A stretch of 64,000 bases of DNA from Komagataella phaffii GS115 (Eukaryota; Ascomycota; Pichiomycetes; Pichiales; Pichiaceae): contig NC_012964.1 in the NCBI RefSeq assembly GCF_000027005.1, positions 620,001 through 684,000 of the forward strand, given 5' to 3'. The notes beneath the pieces were generated by a model that worked only from the letters and a program-made list of their open reading frames with translations, was not told the DNA's origin and ran no database searches. Below are positions 25,915 to 35,933 of the stretch, one piece after another. The first letter of the stretch is position 1, and each line of letters begins with the position of its first letter. The translations under genes were made by a program, and so were the position numbers.

Positions 25915-28149
25915 ATGACAGAGCAAGTTTATGGGTCCCTTGGATCAGGGTTGTTAGACCTTTCGGATAACCTGAAGTTATCGATTGCCACTAGCCTTTT
26001 TTCAAAAGCTTGCGTTTTGCAAGATAAAGATGTAACTGAAACAGTGTTACTCAAGACTAAGAGTGGGTTCGAGTTGTTTGAACCAAATGCCATAGTTCGA
26101 TATCTGGCCTCATCAAGAATTGGATTGGATGCTTTCAAGCGCTCTAATTTGTCCCATTTTGAAGAAGTTGTACTTTATAACGTTTTGAAATCTGGTAAAT
26201 CTTTGACAGAACCGCTTTTGGAGTTACCCCCAATTAATACATCATCCCCAGAACAAGTCATCTTATTTTCCTCTCTTTACCCAATTAAAGATTCATTGCC
26301 AAAATCTGCTAATACATGGATCTCCGAATTTGCTTCCAAAGTTGAGAAAGCTGTTGCTCATGCTATCTCCATAACAAAGCTTGAGCGTGCAAAGGAAGAA
26401 AATACCGGAGCTTCTCATGTTGAAGCAGAATTTGTGAAACCACAAGATGCAAGTATTAAGCCAAAGCCAAATGAAAGGAATATCTTAATCACATCAGCTC
26501 TGCCATATGTCAACAACGTTCCTCACTTGGGCAATATTGTTGGATCTGTTTTAAGTGCTGATATCTATGCCCGCTTTTGTAAAGCTAGAAATTACAACAC
26601 ATTGTTCATTTGTGGTACAGACGAATATGGTACTGCTACGGAGACAAAAGCACTAGAAGAGAACGTTACTCCAAGAGAGCTCTGCACGAAGTATCACAAG
26701 ATCCATTCTGATGTATACAAATGGTTCCAAATTGGTTTTGATTATTTTGGTAGGACTACTACAGAGTTGCAAACTGAGATTGCTCAAGATATCTTTATGA
26801 AGCTTTACAATAATGGGTATTTGGAGGAACAATCTATGAGACAGTTATATTGTCCGGTTCACAATGGATTCTTAGCTGACCGATATGTCGAGGGGGAATG
26901 TCCAAAATGTCATTATGAAGATGCCAGAGGAGACCAATGTGATAAGTGTGGTACTCTTTTGGATCCTTTCGAATTGATCAACCCTCGCTGTAAACTTGAC
27001 AATGCTTCTCCGGAACCCAAGAATTCTGACCATATATTCTTATCACTAGATAAGTTGGAACCTCCTCTTCGTGAATGGGTTGCTAAAGCTAGTGAAGAGG
27101 GAAAATGGTCGAAAAACTCGAGAACAATCACTGACTCGTGGATCAAAGAGGGACTGTTGCCTCGTTGCATCACCAGAGATCTGGTCTGGGGTACACCAGT
27201 TCCTCTAGATGGTTTTGAGAAGAAAGTTCTATACGTTTGGTTTGACGCTACAATTGGTTATATTTCTATCACTGCCAACTACACCAAACACTGGAAAGAA
27301 TGGTGGAAAAATCCAGACCACGTTGATCTTTACCAGTTCATGGGTAAGGACAATGTTCCTTTTCATACTGTCGTTTTCCCAGCCTCTGAAATTGGTACTG
27401 GAGACAAATGGACCATGTTACATCATCTAAGCACTACCGAGTACTTACAGTATGAAGGCGGAAAGTTTTCGAAGTCCAGAGGTATTGGAGTGTTCGGTAA
27501 CAATGCTCAGGATTCAGGTATCCCTCCTTCTGTATGGAGATATTATCTGGCTAGTATTAGACCAGAGAGCTCTGATTCTCAATTTTCATGGGGAGAGTTT
27601 GTCTCCAAGAACAACAATGAACTGCTTGCCAATCTAGGTAACTTTGTAAACAGATTGACCAAATTTGTTAATGCAAAATATAATGGTGTTGTCCCTGACT
27701 ATGACGTTTCCAATTGTGAGAACTATGAAGTTCTGGTGAGGGATGTTAACGCAATTTTGAAACAATACTTGATTGACTTGGAAGGTGTTCATTTAAGGAA
27801 GGGACTTGAAGTCGCCATGCAACTTTCCGCCAGAGGAAACCAATTCTTGCAAGACAACAAACTGGACAACTCTTTGTACAATGACAAGCCTGCCAAATCA
27901 GATGCCGTTGTTGCAATTGGATTAAATTTAATTTACTTAGTCGGGAGTGTCATTTATCCTTACATGCCTGAGACTACAACTCAGATCAATCAAATTTTGA
28001 ACACTGCAAGCTTACGCATCCCAGACGAGTTTGGACTTTTCATCAAAGCAGGTCATTGTATCAACAAGGCCCAGTATTTGTTCAAGAGAATTGATGAGAA
28101 GAAAGTCGACGAATGGAGAGCTTTGTACGGCGGTAAGCAAGTAAAATAG
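25915..28149 (+). CDS. MES1: Cytosolic methionyl-tRNA synthetase
   Basis: 744 aa (751 in Saccharomyces). A class I synthetase charging initiator and elongator tRNA-Met. A GST-like N-terminal domain (about 1-170) would dock onto Arc1. The HIGH-type site is HLGN at 204-207 within LPYVNNVPHLGNIVGSVL. The KMSKS loop is KFSKS at 517-521, in GGKFSKSRGIGVFG. A zinc-knuckle region between (CPVHNGFLADRYVEGECPKC, then CDKCGTLL) fits the family. The start at ATG 25915 gives complete N-terminal homology. It is convergent with BUD32 (89 bp). Confidence 0.96.
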   Translation: MTEQVYGSLGSGLLDLSDNLKLSIATSLFSKACVLQDKDVTETVLLKTKSGFELFEPNAIVRYLASSRIGLDAFKRSNLSHFEEVVLYNVLKSGKSLTEPLLELPPINTSSPEQVILFSSLYPIKDSLPKSANTWISEFASKVEKAVAHAISITKLERAKEENTGASHVEAEFVKPQDASIKPKPNERNILITSALPYVNNVPHLGNIVGSVLSADIYARFCKARNYNTLFICGTDEYGTATETKALEENVTPRELCTKYHKIHSDVYKWFQIGFDYFGRTTTELQTEIAQDIFMKLYNNGYLEEQSMRQLYCPVHNGFLADRYVEGECPKCHYEDARGDQCDKCGTLLDPFELINPRCKLDNASPEPKNSDHIFLSLDKLEPPLREWVAKASEEGKWSKNSRTITDSWIKEGLLPRCITRDLVWGTPVPLDGFEKKVLYVWFDATIGYISITANYTKHWKEWWKNPDHVDLYQFMGKDNVPFHTVVFPASEIGTGDKWTMLHHLSTTEYLQYEGGKFSKSRGIGVFGNNAQDSGIPPSVWRYYLASIRPESSDSQFSWGEFVSKNNNELLANLGNFVNRLTKFVNAKYNGVVPDYDVSNCENYEVLVRDVNAILKQYLIDLEGVHLRKGLEVAMQLSARGNQFLQDNKLDNSLYNDKPAKSDAVVAIGLNLIYLVGSVIYPYMPETTTQINQILNTASLRIPDEFGLFIKAGHCINKAQYLFKRIDEKKVDEWRALYGGKQVK

Positions 28150-28238
28150 ATAAATGAAATTGATAGACTATATAATGAAGAGATATTAGTCTTATTAGGA
28201 ACTCAATAGTTAAAGGATGGAAATATTACAAATTTATG

Positions 28239-29051
28239 CTAACCCAACATACTACGTTTACGCCCTCTTAGACGAACATCTTGCAACCTTCTGGATATTT
28301 CTGTAAACTTCTTTGACGCCGCTGCTTCCCTGAAAGTCCTCTCATATCCTTGAAGTAGCCATTCATTGTACGACTTGGAATAAATGGGATGAGTACTGAT
28401 CAATGCTCGCTCAAGAACATACAAATCAACTGCCTCGTCTTCTGCCAATAAAGAATACGAGCTTAGACCAAAGTCTATGAGCATTGGCTCCCATTTATCG
28501 TTATGCTGATCCAAGATGATATTGGATGAGGTCAAATCACCATGAACTATGTTTGCAAGATGCAATTTTGCAACAGCACCTCCCACTTTGGACATTATGT
28601 CTTTGACTTCATCATCTAAAGCAATATTTGGCTCATTCCTTTGATCTTCTCGTTCTTCTTGGGATTTCTCCTTGAACCATAGCATGTTTTTCAACGAGCT
28701 TGTCTCTCCATTCGGTAGCGTTCCTCCAACGGATTCCATCCATATGATACCATTAGGACCATCCACCGCTATTAATTTGGGAGCTTTGATTCCAAGTTGA
28801 TATAGTTTATGAAGCAATCTGGCTTCACTCTGAGTTCTTGAACTAACTATCTGAAGATCCAGTGTGGGGTGACGGTATGGTTTTCTTGGTCTATACTTTA
28901 TGATAAATTTTGTAGTTGGCGACTGGTTTGACTTTGGCAGAAATGGATGGGTTTGAGTTTCAAAAACTATTGCCTCCGCCCCTTGGGATATCACGTTCAG
29001 TGGTATGTTATTCAAAAGCTCTTGAGCTGTAGTTATAAGTTGAACACTCAT
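28239..29051 (-). CDS. BUD32: BUD32 kinase of the KEOPS/EKC complex
   Basis: 270 aa (261 in Saccharomyces). A small atypical protein kinase/ATPase that works with Kae1 in the threonylcarbamoyl modification of ANN-decoding tRNAs. Motifs: QGAEAIVFE at the N-lobe, FIIKYRPRKPYRHPTLD with the basic substrate loop, VHGDLTSSNIIL as catalytic loop, and MLIDFGLSS as the Mg-binding DFG. The C-terminus is basic, VRLRGRKRSMLG, as in the family. It is divergent from the helix-hairpin-helix gene. Confidence 0.95.
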   Translation of the reverse strand: MSVQLITTAQELLNNIPLNVISQGAEAIVFETQTHPFLPKSNQSPTTKFIIKYRPRKPYRHPTLDLQIVSSRTQSEARLLHKLYQLGIKAPKLIAVDGPNGIIWMESVGGTLPNGETSSLKNMLWFKEKSQEEREDQRNEPNIALDDEVKDIMSKVGGAVAKLHLANIVHGDLTSSNIILDQHNDKWEPMLIDFGLSSYSLLAEDEAVDLYVLERALISTHPIYSKSYNEWLLQGYERTFREAAASKKFTEISRRLQDVRLRGRKRSMLG

Positions 29052-29269
29052 GACCAGACTTTTGAGGTGTACCGTACCACCAAGAAAGACTTGATTGAGA
29101 TCAAATGAGTGTTTCGAGGAAGAAAATAATATCTGGAGAACGGTGAAGAGCAGTGCCTGACTGGAAAAGCACTACAGTTAGACTGTTAAATGTTGAGCAA
29201 TTTCCATAAAACTAGAAAGAGTTGAATCAATTTATCTTCTTGCCCATCCATTCGTACTCCGTCTTAATC

Positions 29270-29977
29270 ATGGCCTTCCTAACAAAAGACTTTATACTTA
29301 CCACGAATAAAGAGGAATACCCCAAAGCTTTAAAAGCAAAGGCTCAGACAAAAAAAGATCAAGCGAAGCTGCTACAATTGGACAATTGGAAAGAAGAGGT
29401 GATCTCCAAAACTCTTGATCACAGATATCAAAAGGAAAGTCATCTTTTCTTAACTAAGGAAGAGCTGATTAAATTGGTGGAATGGAAATTGGAGAAAGGT
29501 AAATTTCGTCCTACTCTTCGGAAACTGGTGTCTTCTAACGACGAGACTGTCGTAAAGCAGGTCACAGGAAGAGGATATGATATCTTTATTGCATATATTC
29601 AAGGAAAAGAAGAGTTTTTGACGTCAGTCAAGAAATCTTTGGACGAGTTTTGCAAGTTGAAAGGTGTTGGGCCAGCTACTGCCACATTGATTCTATCACT
29701 ATTCCCCAGTGTAGGCGACAAAAAGGTAGTTCCATTTTTTTCCGATGAGTCATTCATGTATTTCAATGACATTAAAATTAAATATACACTAAGAGAGTAT
29801 TTGGATATCTACTTACCAAAAGTTGAAGCTATAGGAGAAGAAACCGGTATTAATGACTTGTCTATAATTGAAAAGTTCACATGGACCCTCTTCATGAACG
29901 GCAAAACTGACTCAAACACCTCAAACTCGAAAAGAGCATCTGAAGACACTGCTGCTCCAACTAAAAGAAGGAAATAA
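29270..29977 (+). CDS. Conserved fungal protein with helix-hairpin-helix motif
   Basis: 235 aa from ATG 29270; the TTG 16 codons upstream is ignored. A block LIKLVEWKLEKGKFRPTLRK followed by LVSSNDETVV is typical of a conserved uncharacterised eukaryotic family. A helix-hairpin-helix of the DNA-glycosylase type is visible at CKLKGVGPATATLILSLF, then PFFSDESFMYF. The C-terminus is basic (TKRRK) and may be a nuclear signal. A DNA-repair role is possible but only inferred from the HhH motif; no catalytic residue is evident. Confidence 0.75.
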   Translation: MAFLTKDFILTTNKEEYPKALKAKAQTKKDQAKLLQLDNWKEEVISKTLDHRYQKESHLFLTKEELIKLVEWKLEKGKFRPTLRKLVSSNDETVVKQVTGRGYDIFIAYIQGKEEFLTSVKKSLDEFCKLKGVGPATATLILSLFPSVGDKKVVPFFSDESFMYFNDIKIKYTLREYLDIYLPKVEAIGEETGINDLSIIEKFTWTLFMNGKTDSNTSNSKRASEDTAAPTKRRK

Positions 29978-30010
29978 ATCATTATATACAAGTAATCTGA
30001 TAGTCACTCT

Positions 30011-30985
30011 TCAATTATCACTGATCAAGTTGTGTTTATTATACGAGATTCCCTGAGTATGTCGTTCGTTTGGAGTATAGCTGATAGGCAGATATTTATC
30101 CAATATCATGTTTTGGCTCAATGAGTACAAATTGGAGCTGATCCAGTACAACGACAATCCAACGGGTGCTTGTGTGGAGATTACCATGAGAAAGGCAATA
30201 CTAAACCTGGACAAGTTCATTATCGCATCCATCATTGTTGGCCTCAATGATACTTTCTTTCCTTGAGCTGAGCTACTCCTCATCTGCAGTGTCTTGTTGT
30301 TCCATTCCAAGTTGATTAGAGCGACCGATCCCAAAACTACGGGAAGGATCATATACGGATCGGGCACCGTCAAATCATGTAGCCAGAAAAACCCTTCATG
30401 AATCAAAGAGCTATCTAGGGGCTTATTACCTTGCTCAAAACTATGCCAACCTGTTAGGTTTCTAAAAGTCCAACTCAATGTCACCCAAAGGGGCACTTGA
30501 AAGACAGGCAAAATAGCATTCTTCCATATTTGTACACCATGGTCACGGAACAACTTCTTTTGTCTCTTCCTTGACTCCTTCGCTGCCAGAATCATAATTT
30601 TTTCATAGTTTAACTTGGTGGCTTCAGTAGGAAAGAAATCTATGGATTCTCTTTGCAGTTTCTGTGAGATGGATGCCTGTTGGGCCAGCTTGAGTCGTAA
30701 TAGAGGTCCCATGGCAGTGACCAGCGGTCGTAAGACGCTTTGTTTTTGTAATCTTTTTCGTTGCAAGACGGCTATTGGAAGGGTGAACAGTGATCTCAAA
30801 GTGAACGTGGTGATGGGGATCAGAGCCCACCATGGAAGTCCAGAATACTGGTGAATTAGTTGAAGATTTGTTGTAGTAAACTCCAAGGTTTGCTGAACCA
30901 CTTGAAGGGACATGCATCTTCTGGGGATGAGACGGACGACATTGGGACCTATCCTTTGTTTAAGGTGTGGTATCCTCCTAAACAT
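30011..30985 (-). CDS. COX18: COX18, mitochondrial Oxa1-family insertase
   Basis: 324 aa from ATG 30985. An Oxa1/YidC/Alb3-family protein that exports the C-terminal tail of Cox2 across the inner membrane. An Arg-rich presequence (HLKQRIGPNVVRLIPRRC) is followed by family membrane segments: YSGLPWWALIPITTFTLRSL, an ILPVFQVPLWVTLSWTFRNL block, and a C-terminal FLMVISTQAPVGLSLYWISS. The last is the conserved helix with P-x-G-L-x-x-Y-W. Length fits Cox18 (316 aa) rather than Oxa1 (402 aa). It is convergent with the HhH gene (33 bp). Confidence 0.88.
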   Translation of the reverse strand: MFRRIPHLKQRIGPNVVRLIPRRCMSLQVVQQTLEFTTTNLQLIHQYSGLPWWALIPITTFTLRSLFTLPIAVLQRKRLQKQSVLRPLVTAMGPLLRLKLAQQASISQKLQRESIDFFPTEATKLNYEKIMILAAKESRKRQKKLFRDHGVQIWKNAILPVFQVPLWVTLSWTFRNLTGWHSFEQGNKPLDSSLIHEGFFWLHDLTVPDPYMILPVVLGSVALINLEWNNKTLQMRSSSAQGKKVSLRPTMMDAIMNLSRFSIAFLMVISTQAPVGLSLYWISSNLYSLSQNMILDKYLPISYTPNERHTQGISYNKHNLISDN

Positions 30986-31309
30986 TGAATGTTGGTAGTT
31001 TAGAGGACGAGCGAAAGGAAATTATTCACTGAAATTTAATAGTGATAGAGCAGTGATTGACATTGACACGGAGTGGTTCCCACACGGGAAACCTATTAGT
31101 CAAGAGGTTGAGAACTTTGCAGCCCCTCCCACATAGCCTTTAAGATTTATTATTGCCACCCAAAACAGAATAGAAGATGCTAGCACTACATTTATACCTT
31201 ACATGGTCTATTCCCCAATTGTAAACTTCACAACACATCAAAAGCTATTAAAAATATGCTCATTTCACTTAAAAATACATTTTCCTATTAAACCCTTCTA
31301 TCCTAATGA
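30986..31309. other. Gap between SPT4 end and COX18 start
   Basis: About 320 bp. No gene, RNA or clear element seen; it must hold the COX18 promoter and the SPT4 3' end. Confidence 0.4.
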
Positions 31310-31657
<348 letters not shown>

Positions 31658-31823
31658 TTAACAACTCGGTGGTGAATGGTGAGAGGAGTGAAATATGGAG
31701 ATTTCAAATGGAAAATGAGAAAGGGAAGTATACTCGAAAAAGGTATAATTACAATATAGTCTATTAAAAATCACGTTAAGAATTAAATATGTCATGGGCA
31801 CCTAAATACATAGCAACCGTGGA

Positions 31824-33512
31824 TTACAAATTCTTTTGGTGCTCTTCGATGAATTCTTCCTCAGAAAGTTCCGAGCCATAAGGAATCTTGAAGAACTTGT
31901 TTCTCCAGAAACCGTCGTCCTCCAAGACATCGCGGGAAACCAGCTTGTACTTACCATATCTTGGTAAGATCTTAGCCCAGATAACCCAATAGACACCACC
32001 GGCGAAAAAGACACCCCAGGCAGCAACACAGTGAATCCAGTAAGGCATATCGTTGTAGACGTTTTGACCACCAGTAGGAGGAATGTATGGGGCTACCACC
32101 AGGTACAGAGAGGCAAGGGCAAAGAAGAAAGTCACTACGATTGGTGACTTGATGACAGGAGTCCATTCTCTTCTTCCCTTACGGGCTTCATAGTGTAACC
32201 AAAGTAAACCGATGGCAACAAAGAAGTTAATAATGTTAAGTGGGTATGAAATCAAGTTCATAACAAAGTTGTAAGCATCACCTGCTGGTGGGGCAACAAT
32301 TGTGATGACACAGATCACCCAATGCTCAAACAAACCGGTGAACGGAGAGTTGAAAGGTCTTTGAGAAGCAAAGAAAGAGGAGAATGGCAAAACACCCTCT
32401 CTTCCTAATTGTTGCACAATACGACCTTGAGAGAAAATAACGGAAATAACATTTCCCAAAGCACTCAGAGCCACGAAGACAGAACAAGCTCTCTCTGCTG
32501 TCTCACCAAAGGCAATTCTGAAAAAGTGTGCAGCAATAATTCTACCTGAAGACCTAATAACGTCACCAGGTACAACAGCGAAATATGCAATGTTAACAAA
32601 CATGTAGATCACACCTAGAGAGATGACAGCAATTGGAGCAGAAATCTTCAAAGCCTTAACAGGATTTCTAACCTCAGAAAGTGAGTAGTTGACGTTACTG
32701 TAACCCACGAAGGCCCAAATGACGTTGTAAAGGGACATGACGATACCATATCCAGAAGGAGAATCACCATCAAAGGCGTTGCTGAAGGCACCAGTGGGTT
32801 CGAACTCAGAATTGTTGATACCACCACCTAGTGCAACCCATCCTGTAACCGAAATAAGAAGCACAATGGCAACTTTGAAGAATCCTAAAGTGTTCATCAC
32901 AAAAAGACCGGCCTTAACATTCAAGGTGTTGATCAAAAAGGCAAAAGAGACACATGCAATACCAATACCTCTGGCAGCCCATTCAGTTGGCTCAACATTA
33001 GCAGCGTTCAAAATATACTCACCAAACACCACAGAGTTACCAGAAGCCCAACCTAGCAGAACCACATACATGGCATACATACAGGTGACCAGAAACTTTG
33101 GGTTCTTGTAAACGTACTCCAAGTAGTTCTTCTCACCACCATTTCTCTGCAACAATCTAGAGGGATAAGAACCAAACTCAGCATAAACGTACAAACCAGC
33201 AAGGGCGATAATCATACCGACAACCCACAAAATCAAAGTAACACCGACGGAACCACTCAAGGTTAAAATGGTACTGGTAACAGAGAAAATACCGGTACCC
33301 AAAATTCTGTTGGTGATCAGGAAAGCGGCACTGATGAGACCAATTCTTCTATCACCTTTATCCAAGACGACAAGCTCACCAGCGTTGACGCTCTCACTGT
33401 CGGTATCTATAGGTGCAACAGCATTGACGTCCTTTGATTCTTTATTATCGAGGGTCTCACCCTTGGAGTCGTTCGAATTAGAACTCAAGCTAAATTTTCC
33501 AAGACCCACCAT
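31824..33512 (-). CDS. MUP1: Methionine-type amino acid permease (MUP1/LAT family)
   Basis: 562 aa, about 12 membrane segments. The first transmembrane block GLISAAFLITNRILGTGIFS carries the substrate-binding unwound helix found in Mup1/LAT-type transporters. YNVIWAFVGYSNVNYSLSEV and NPVKALKISAP follow in the expected order. The N-terminal 60 residues are Ser/Asp/Lys-rich with possible ubiquitination sites. In Saccharomyces Mup1 takes up methionine and cysteine and is under Met4/Met31-32 control; here two Met31/32-like sites lie in the promoter, which supports methionine rather than a broad substrate. MUP3 is the alternative paralogue. Confidence 0.85.
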   Translation of the reverse strand: MVGLGKFSLSSNSNDSKGETLDNKESKDVNAVAPIDTDSESVNAGELVVLDKGDRRIGLISAAFLITNRILGTGIFSVTSTILTLSGSVGVTLILWVVGMIIALAGLYVYAEFGSYPSRLLQRNGGEKNYLEYVYKNPKFLVTCMYAMYVVLLGWASGNSVVFGEYILNAANVEPTEWAARGIGIACVSFAFLINTLNVKAGLFVMNTLGFFKVAIVLLISVTGWVALGGGINNSEFEPTGAFSNAFDGDSPSGYGIVMSLYNVIWAFVGYSNVNYSLSEVRNPVKALKISAPIAVISLGVIYMFVNIAYFAVVPGDVIRSSGRIIAAHFFRIAFGETAERACSVFVALSALGNVISVIFSQGRIVQQLGREGVLPFSSFFASQRPFNSPFTGLFEHWVICVITIVAPPAGDAYNFVMNLISYPLNIINFFVAIGLLWLHYEARKGRREWTPVIKSPIVVTFFFALASLYLVVAPYIPPTGGQNVYNDMPYWIHCVAAWGVFFAGGVYWVIWAKILPRYGKYKLVSRDVLEDDGFWRNKFFKIPYGSELSEEEFIEEHQKNL

Positions 33513-33550
33513 TGTTAACGTTCAAGTGAAAAAAGGGCAAGTGGGGTTCT

Positions 33551-33560
33551 TTTATATAAA
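33551..33560 (-). promoter_or_regulatory. TATA box of the permease gene
   Basis: TTTATATAAA about 40 bp before the ATG of the permease; the element is nearly palindromic. Confidence 0.6.
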
Positions 33561-33640
33561 AGGTACACAGCCAGCTTACGTAGCGTCGGATTGTGTCAAA
33601 AAGAAAAAATACTGTCTTGAAGGCATCAATGATCAATTGA

Positions 33641-33650
33641 AAACTGTGGC
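33641..33650. promoter_or_regulatory. Met31/Met32-like site
   Basis: AAACTGTGGC, matching the Met31/32 consensus AAACTGTGG, about 130 bp before the permease ATG. A second copy of the core, TGTGGCG, is at about 34157-34163. Confidence 0.55.
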
Positions 33651-33659
33651 TTGCCAACT

Positions 33660-33682
33660 AAAAAAAAAAAAAAAAAAAAAAA
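33660..33682. repeat. Poly(dA:dT) tract of 23 bases
   Basis: An uninterrupted run of 23 A on the plus strand next to the Met31/32-like site. Such tracts exclude nucleosomes in yeast promoters. It also creates a Lys-rich artefact in a plus-strand frame. Confidence 0.85.
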
Positions 33683-35270
33683 TTACCAAGACAGACGGCA
33701 TTAATTCGGCTCTAAACACAAATGGCCTCTCAGATGAAGACTACGATCCAGAAATTGGGCCAGAGTAACGAGAATTGCAACTTGCAAGTACAATATAAAG
33801 AGAGTACTAACGATTCTTCACTCACTTATCAGCTGGAGATAATTGGGGAATATCTAAAGTGATGTCAGTGATTAGAGTTTTAGATTCGCACTGCAAAGCA
33901 GCCGCTGCTTTTTTCTTTTTTTCACGTATTTTTTTTTCTTTTTTCCTATTTAAGACAAGTCACATTGGTTGTGGAAAGATTGCCCATTCAGTTGCCCAAT
34001 GAGGAACCAAATTGTGGTTCGAGACAAAAAGGGTGGCACCTGAAATAGAGCGAACTACGTGATTGGTAAGACCACGTCCAATTTGACACTAATTTAAGGG
34101 CCCTACCACAATCGTGACAACTTTAATTGGATCAAAAACATGTTGCTTTCGCTCATGTGGCGTATCACCAAGACTTTCAGTCCCTGGACGTGGCAATTGT
34201 GCAGCTTTATCAACTGATCCCTAGTTTAACTCACCGACAACGTAGTTGTTGCCTGTTTACCCAGGGCCATCTTCATAGTAAACAGTAACATCCAACATCC
34301 AGATGTCGGGAGTCCGATCTACGACGCGCTGCAGTCTACGTCACCAATTTTTCATCACTAAGCAATCCCGGTAGCTCCACCAGCCATGCGTCATCGTCCA
34401 CTTGGAGTCCGTGTCGTTTTCCACTGGCCATGATGAAGACATTAGTCCTTTGGACCTAAGACTGAGCACTGAGCACTCGCCCTCTGATTTTCTCTGCCCA
34501 GTCTTTGGCTGTATGGAAGTTTACTTCATAATCTCTCGTAAATACTTCGCGCTCGAGAAAATTCTCTCCTGCATGACCAAGCGGGTATCACACACTTCTC
34601 CACATCCAGTACCTCAACACAAAACGTTGCTGCACCGGGCATCTCTAGCCGTCTAAATTGCTCTCTCCTCCTACAGCGAACGACCCGCCTCCCACCAAAA
34701 GGTCTCTTCCGCGCAGACGAGGTTGTGTGCACGCAACTCTGCCACTATCTCCGCCCCTCTCTCCCCCTCTACCAACTTGATCACGCCTTCCTTCCACCAA
34801 AACAAAAATTTGACATGACGAAACTTTCCAACAGTTGAGGAGTAATGTTTGTGGTGCCACAAACATTCCACAAACACAGTAAACTACAACTGTTCCTGGC
34901 CAATTGACTCAACCTCACCTACCTGTTGCAAGCTGTCCCGAGCAGCTCCGGTGGACCTTCTAGGCCCGTCCCCGTGCCCCTTACACGTTCTAATTCACTC
35001 AGCCTCTCGTCCCCTTTCAAAATTATCCCTAAAAAAAAAGGCCTCGCCACGTGATATAACTCTAGAATTTTCTCCGCACGTGTCGGAAACAATGAGCAAC
35101 TATAAAATATACTCTTTTTTCTCTATTCTTAGTCATACAAACAAATTTGGAAAATTACATATAATTCCGGTTAGCCCACTTTGCAACTTTTCAAGATTTT
35201 TTCTTTGAAAGGTTTTTCAACTTGACTCTCCGTTTGCATTTCAACTTTTTATCCTTTCACATTCTTTATC
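33683..35270. promoter_or_regulatory. Long divergent intergenic region, permease / ECL1-like
   Basis: The largest gap in the window (whole gap 33513-35270, about 1.76 kb). It has AT-rich homopolymer stretches (33900-33950), a C-rich stretch (34660-34800) and several short frames that look like chance. No tRNA or protein gene was recognised. CACGTG palindromes at 35048-35053 and 35077-35082 lie near the ECL1-like gene. It is probably all promoter, possibly with a noncoding transcript. Confidence 0.45.
35048..35082. promoter_or_regulatory. Paired CACGTG (Cbf1/bHLH) sites
   Basis: CACGTG at 35048-35053 (in GCCACGTGAT) and at 35077-35082 (GCACGTGTC), 29 bp apart. TATAAAATA follows at 35101-35109, about 160 bp before the ATG. 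Confidence 0.55.
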
Positions 35271-35654
35271 ATGTCGGCATTTCAGGACTATTGCATAGTG
35301 TGTGACAGGCTGTGTGTCCACAACGAAATCTACTGTAGTGCTAAGTGCCAGGAACTGGACTCTACACCTATAACTTTACAAGGAAAAGACGATATCCCTC
35401 ATGACCATTACAGAACAAAGCTGGAAGAGAAGAATAACTTCAACTACCTGTCGCCCCTGCTGTCTGGCGCAGTGGTTTCCAACGACATCAACCATCTCGA
35501 TCTAAATGACATTAACTCCAAGTCCAACCAAAGGAGTATCAACATATCAACTCCCTCCTCTAGGCATGTGAATCTGATATCTCAGTATCTAGCAAGCTCT
35601 GCATCTGTCAATTACAAGAAGTGGCTCAACAATACCAATCTCATAAGTCATTGA
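35271..35654 (+). CDS. ECL1-family small zinc-finger protein
   Basis: 127 aa. The N-terminus DYCIVCDRLCVHNEIYCSAK, followed by CQELD, carries the CxxC ... CxxxC pattern of the Ecl1 (extender of chronological lifespan) family of fungi. The remainder is low in structure, Ser/Asn-rich, and ends with SASVNYKKWLNNT, a short conserved-looking motif. In Schizosaccharomyces Ecl proteins lengthen stationary-phase survival and are induced by nutrient, including sulfur, shortage. The paired CACGTG sites and the methionine permease next door agree with sulfur control, as inference. Confidence 0.7.
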   Translation: MSAFQDYCIVCDRLCVHNEIYCSAKCQELDSTPITLQGKDDIPHDHYRTKLEEKNNFNYLSPLLSGAVVSNDINHLDLNDINSKSNQRSINISTPSSRHVNLISQYLASSASVNYKKWLNNTNLISH

Positions 35655-35933
35655 AATGAAATTTCAAAGAACACTCAAAAGATGAACGGAAAAATAAAAA
35701 TCATAGATTGATTCTACTCGACTTCTGGTAAAGTACAAAGTCATCTGCTACGAAGATAGTTTGTTTGCATATATGAGGGTTTCCCTCATAACCCTGTCGA
35801 AGGAGACAGAAGGAAATGAAAAAAATGAAAAATCGAAAAAAAAAAGGTTATAATAGGATAATATATATAATTAAATAGTTTACGAATAAAAGAAACATTG
35901 CATACGGATTCAGCTACTTATACTTTAGATTAA

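Noticed and set aside
33268..33768. 166-codon plus frame antisense to the permease N-terminus
   Set aside because: Antisense to strong coding sequence; its Lys run comes from the A23 tract.
34010..34025. tRNA B-box-like GGTTCGAGAC
   Set aside because: Does not complete the GGTTCGANNCC consensus and has no A box or cloverleaf.
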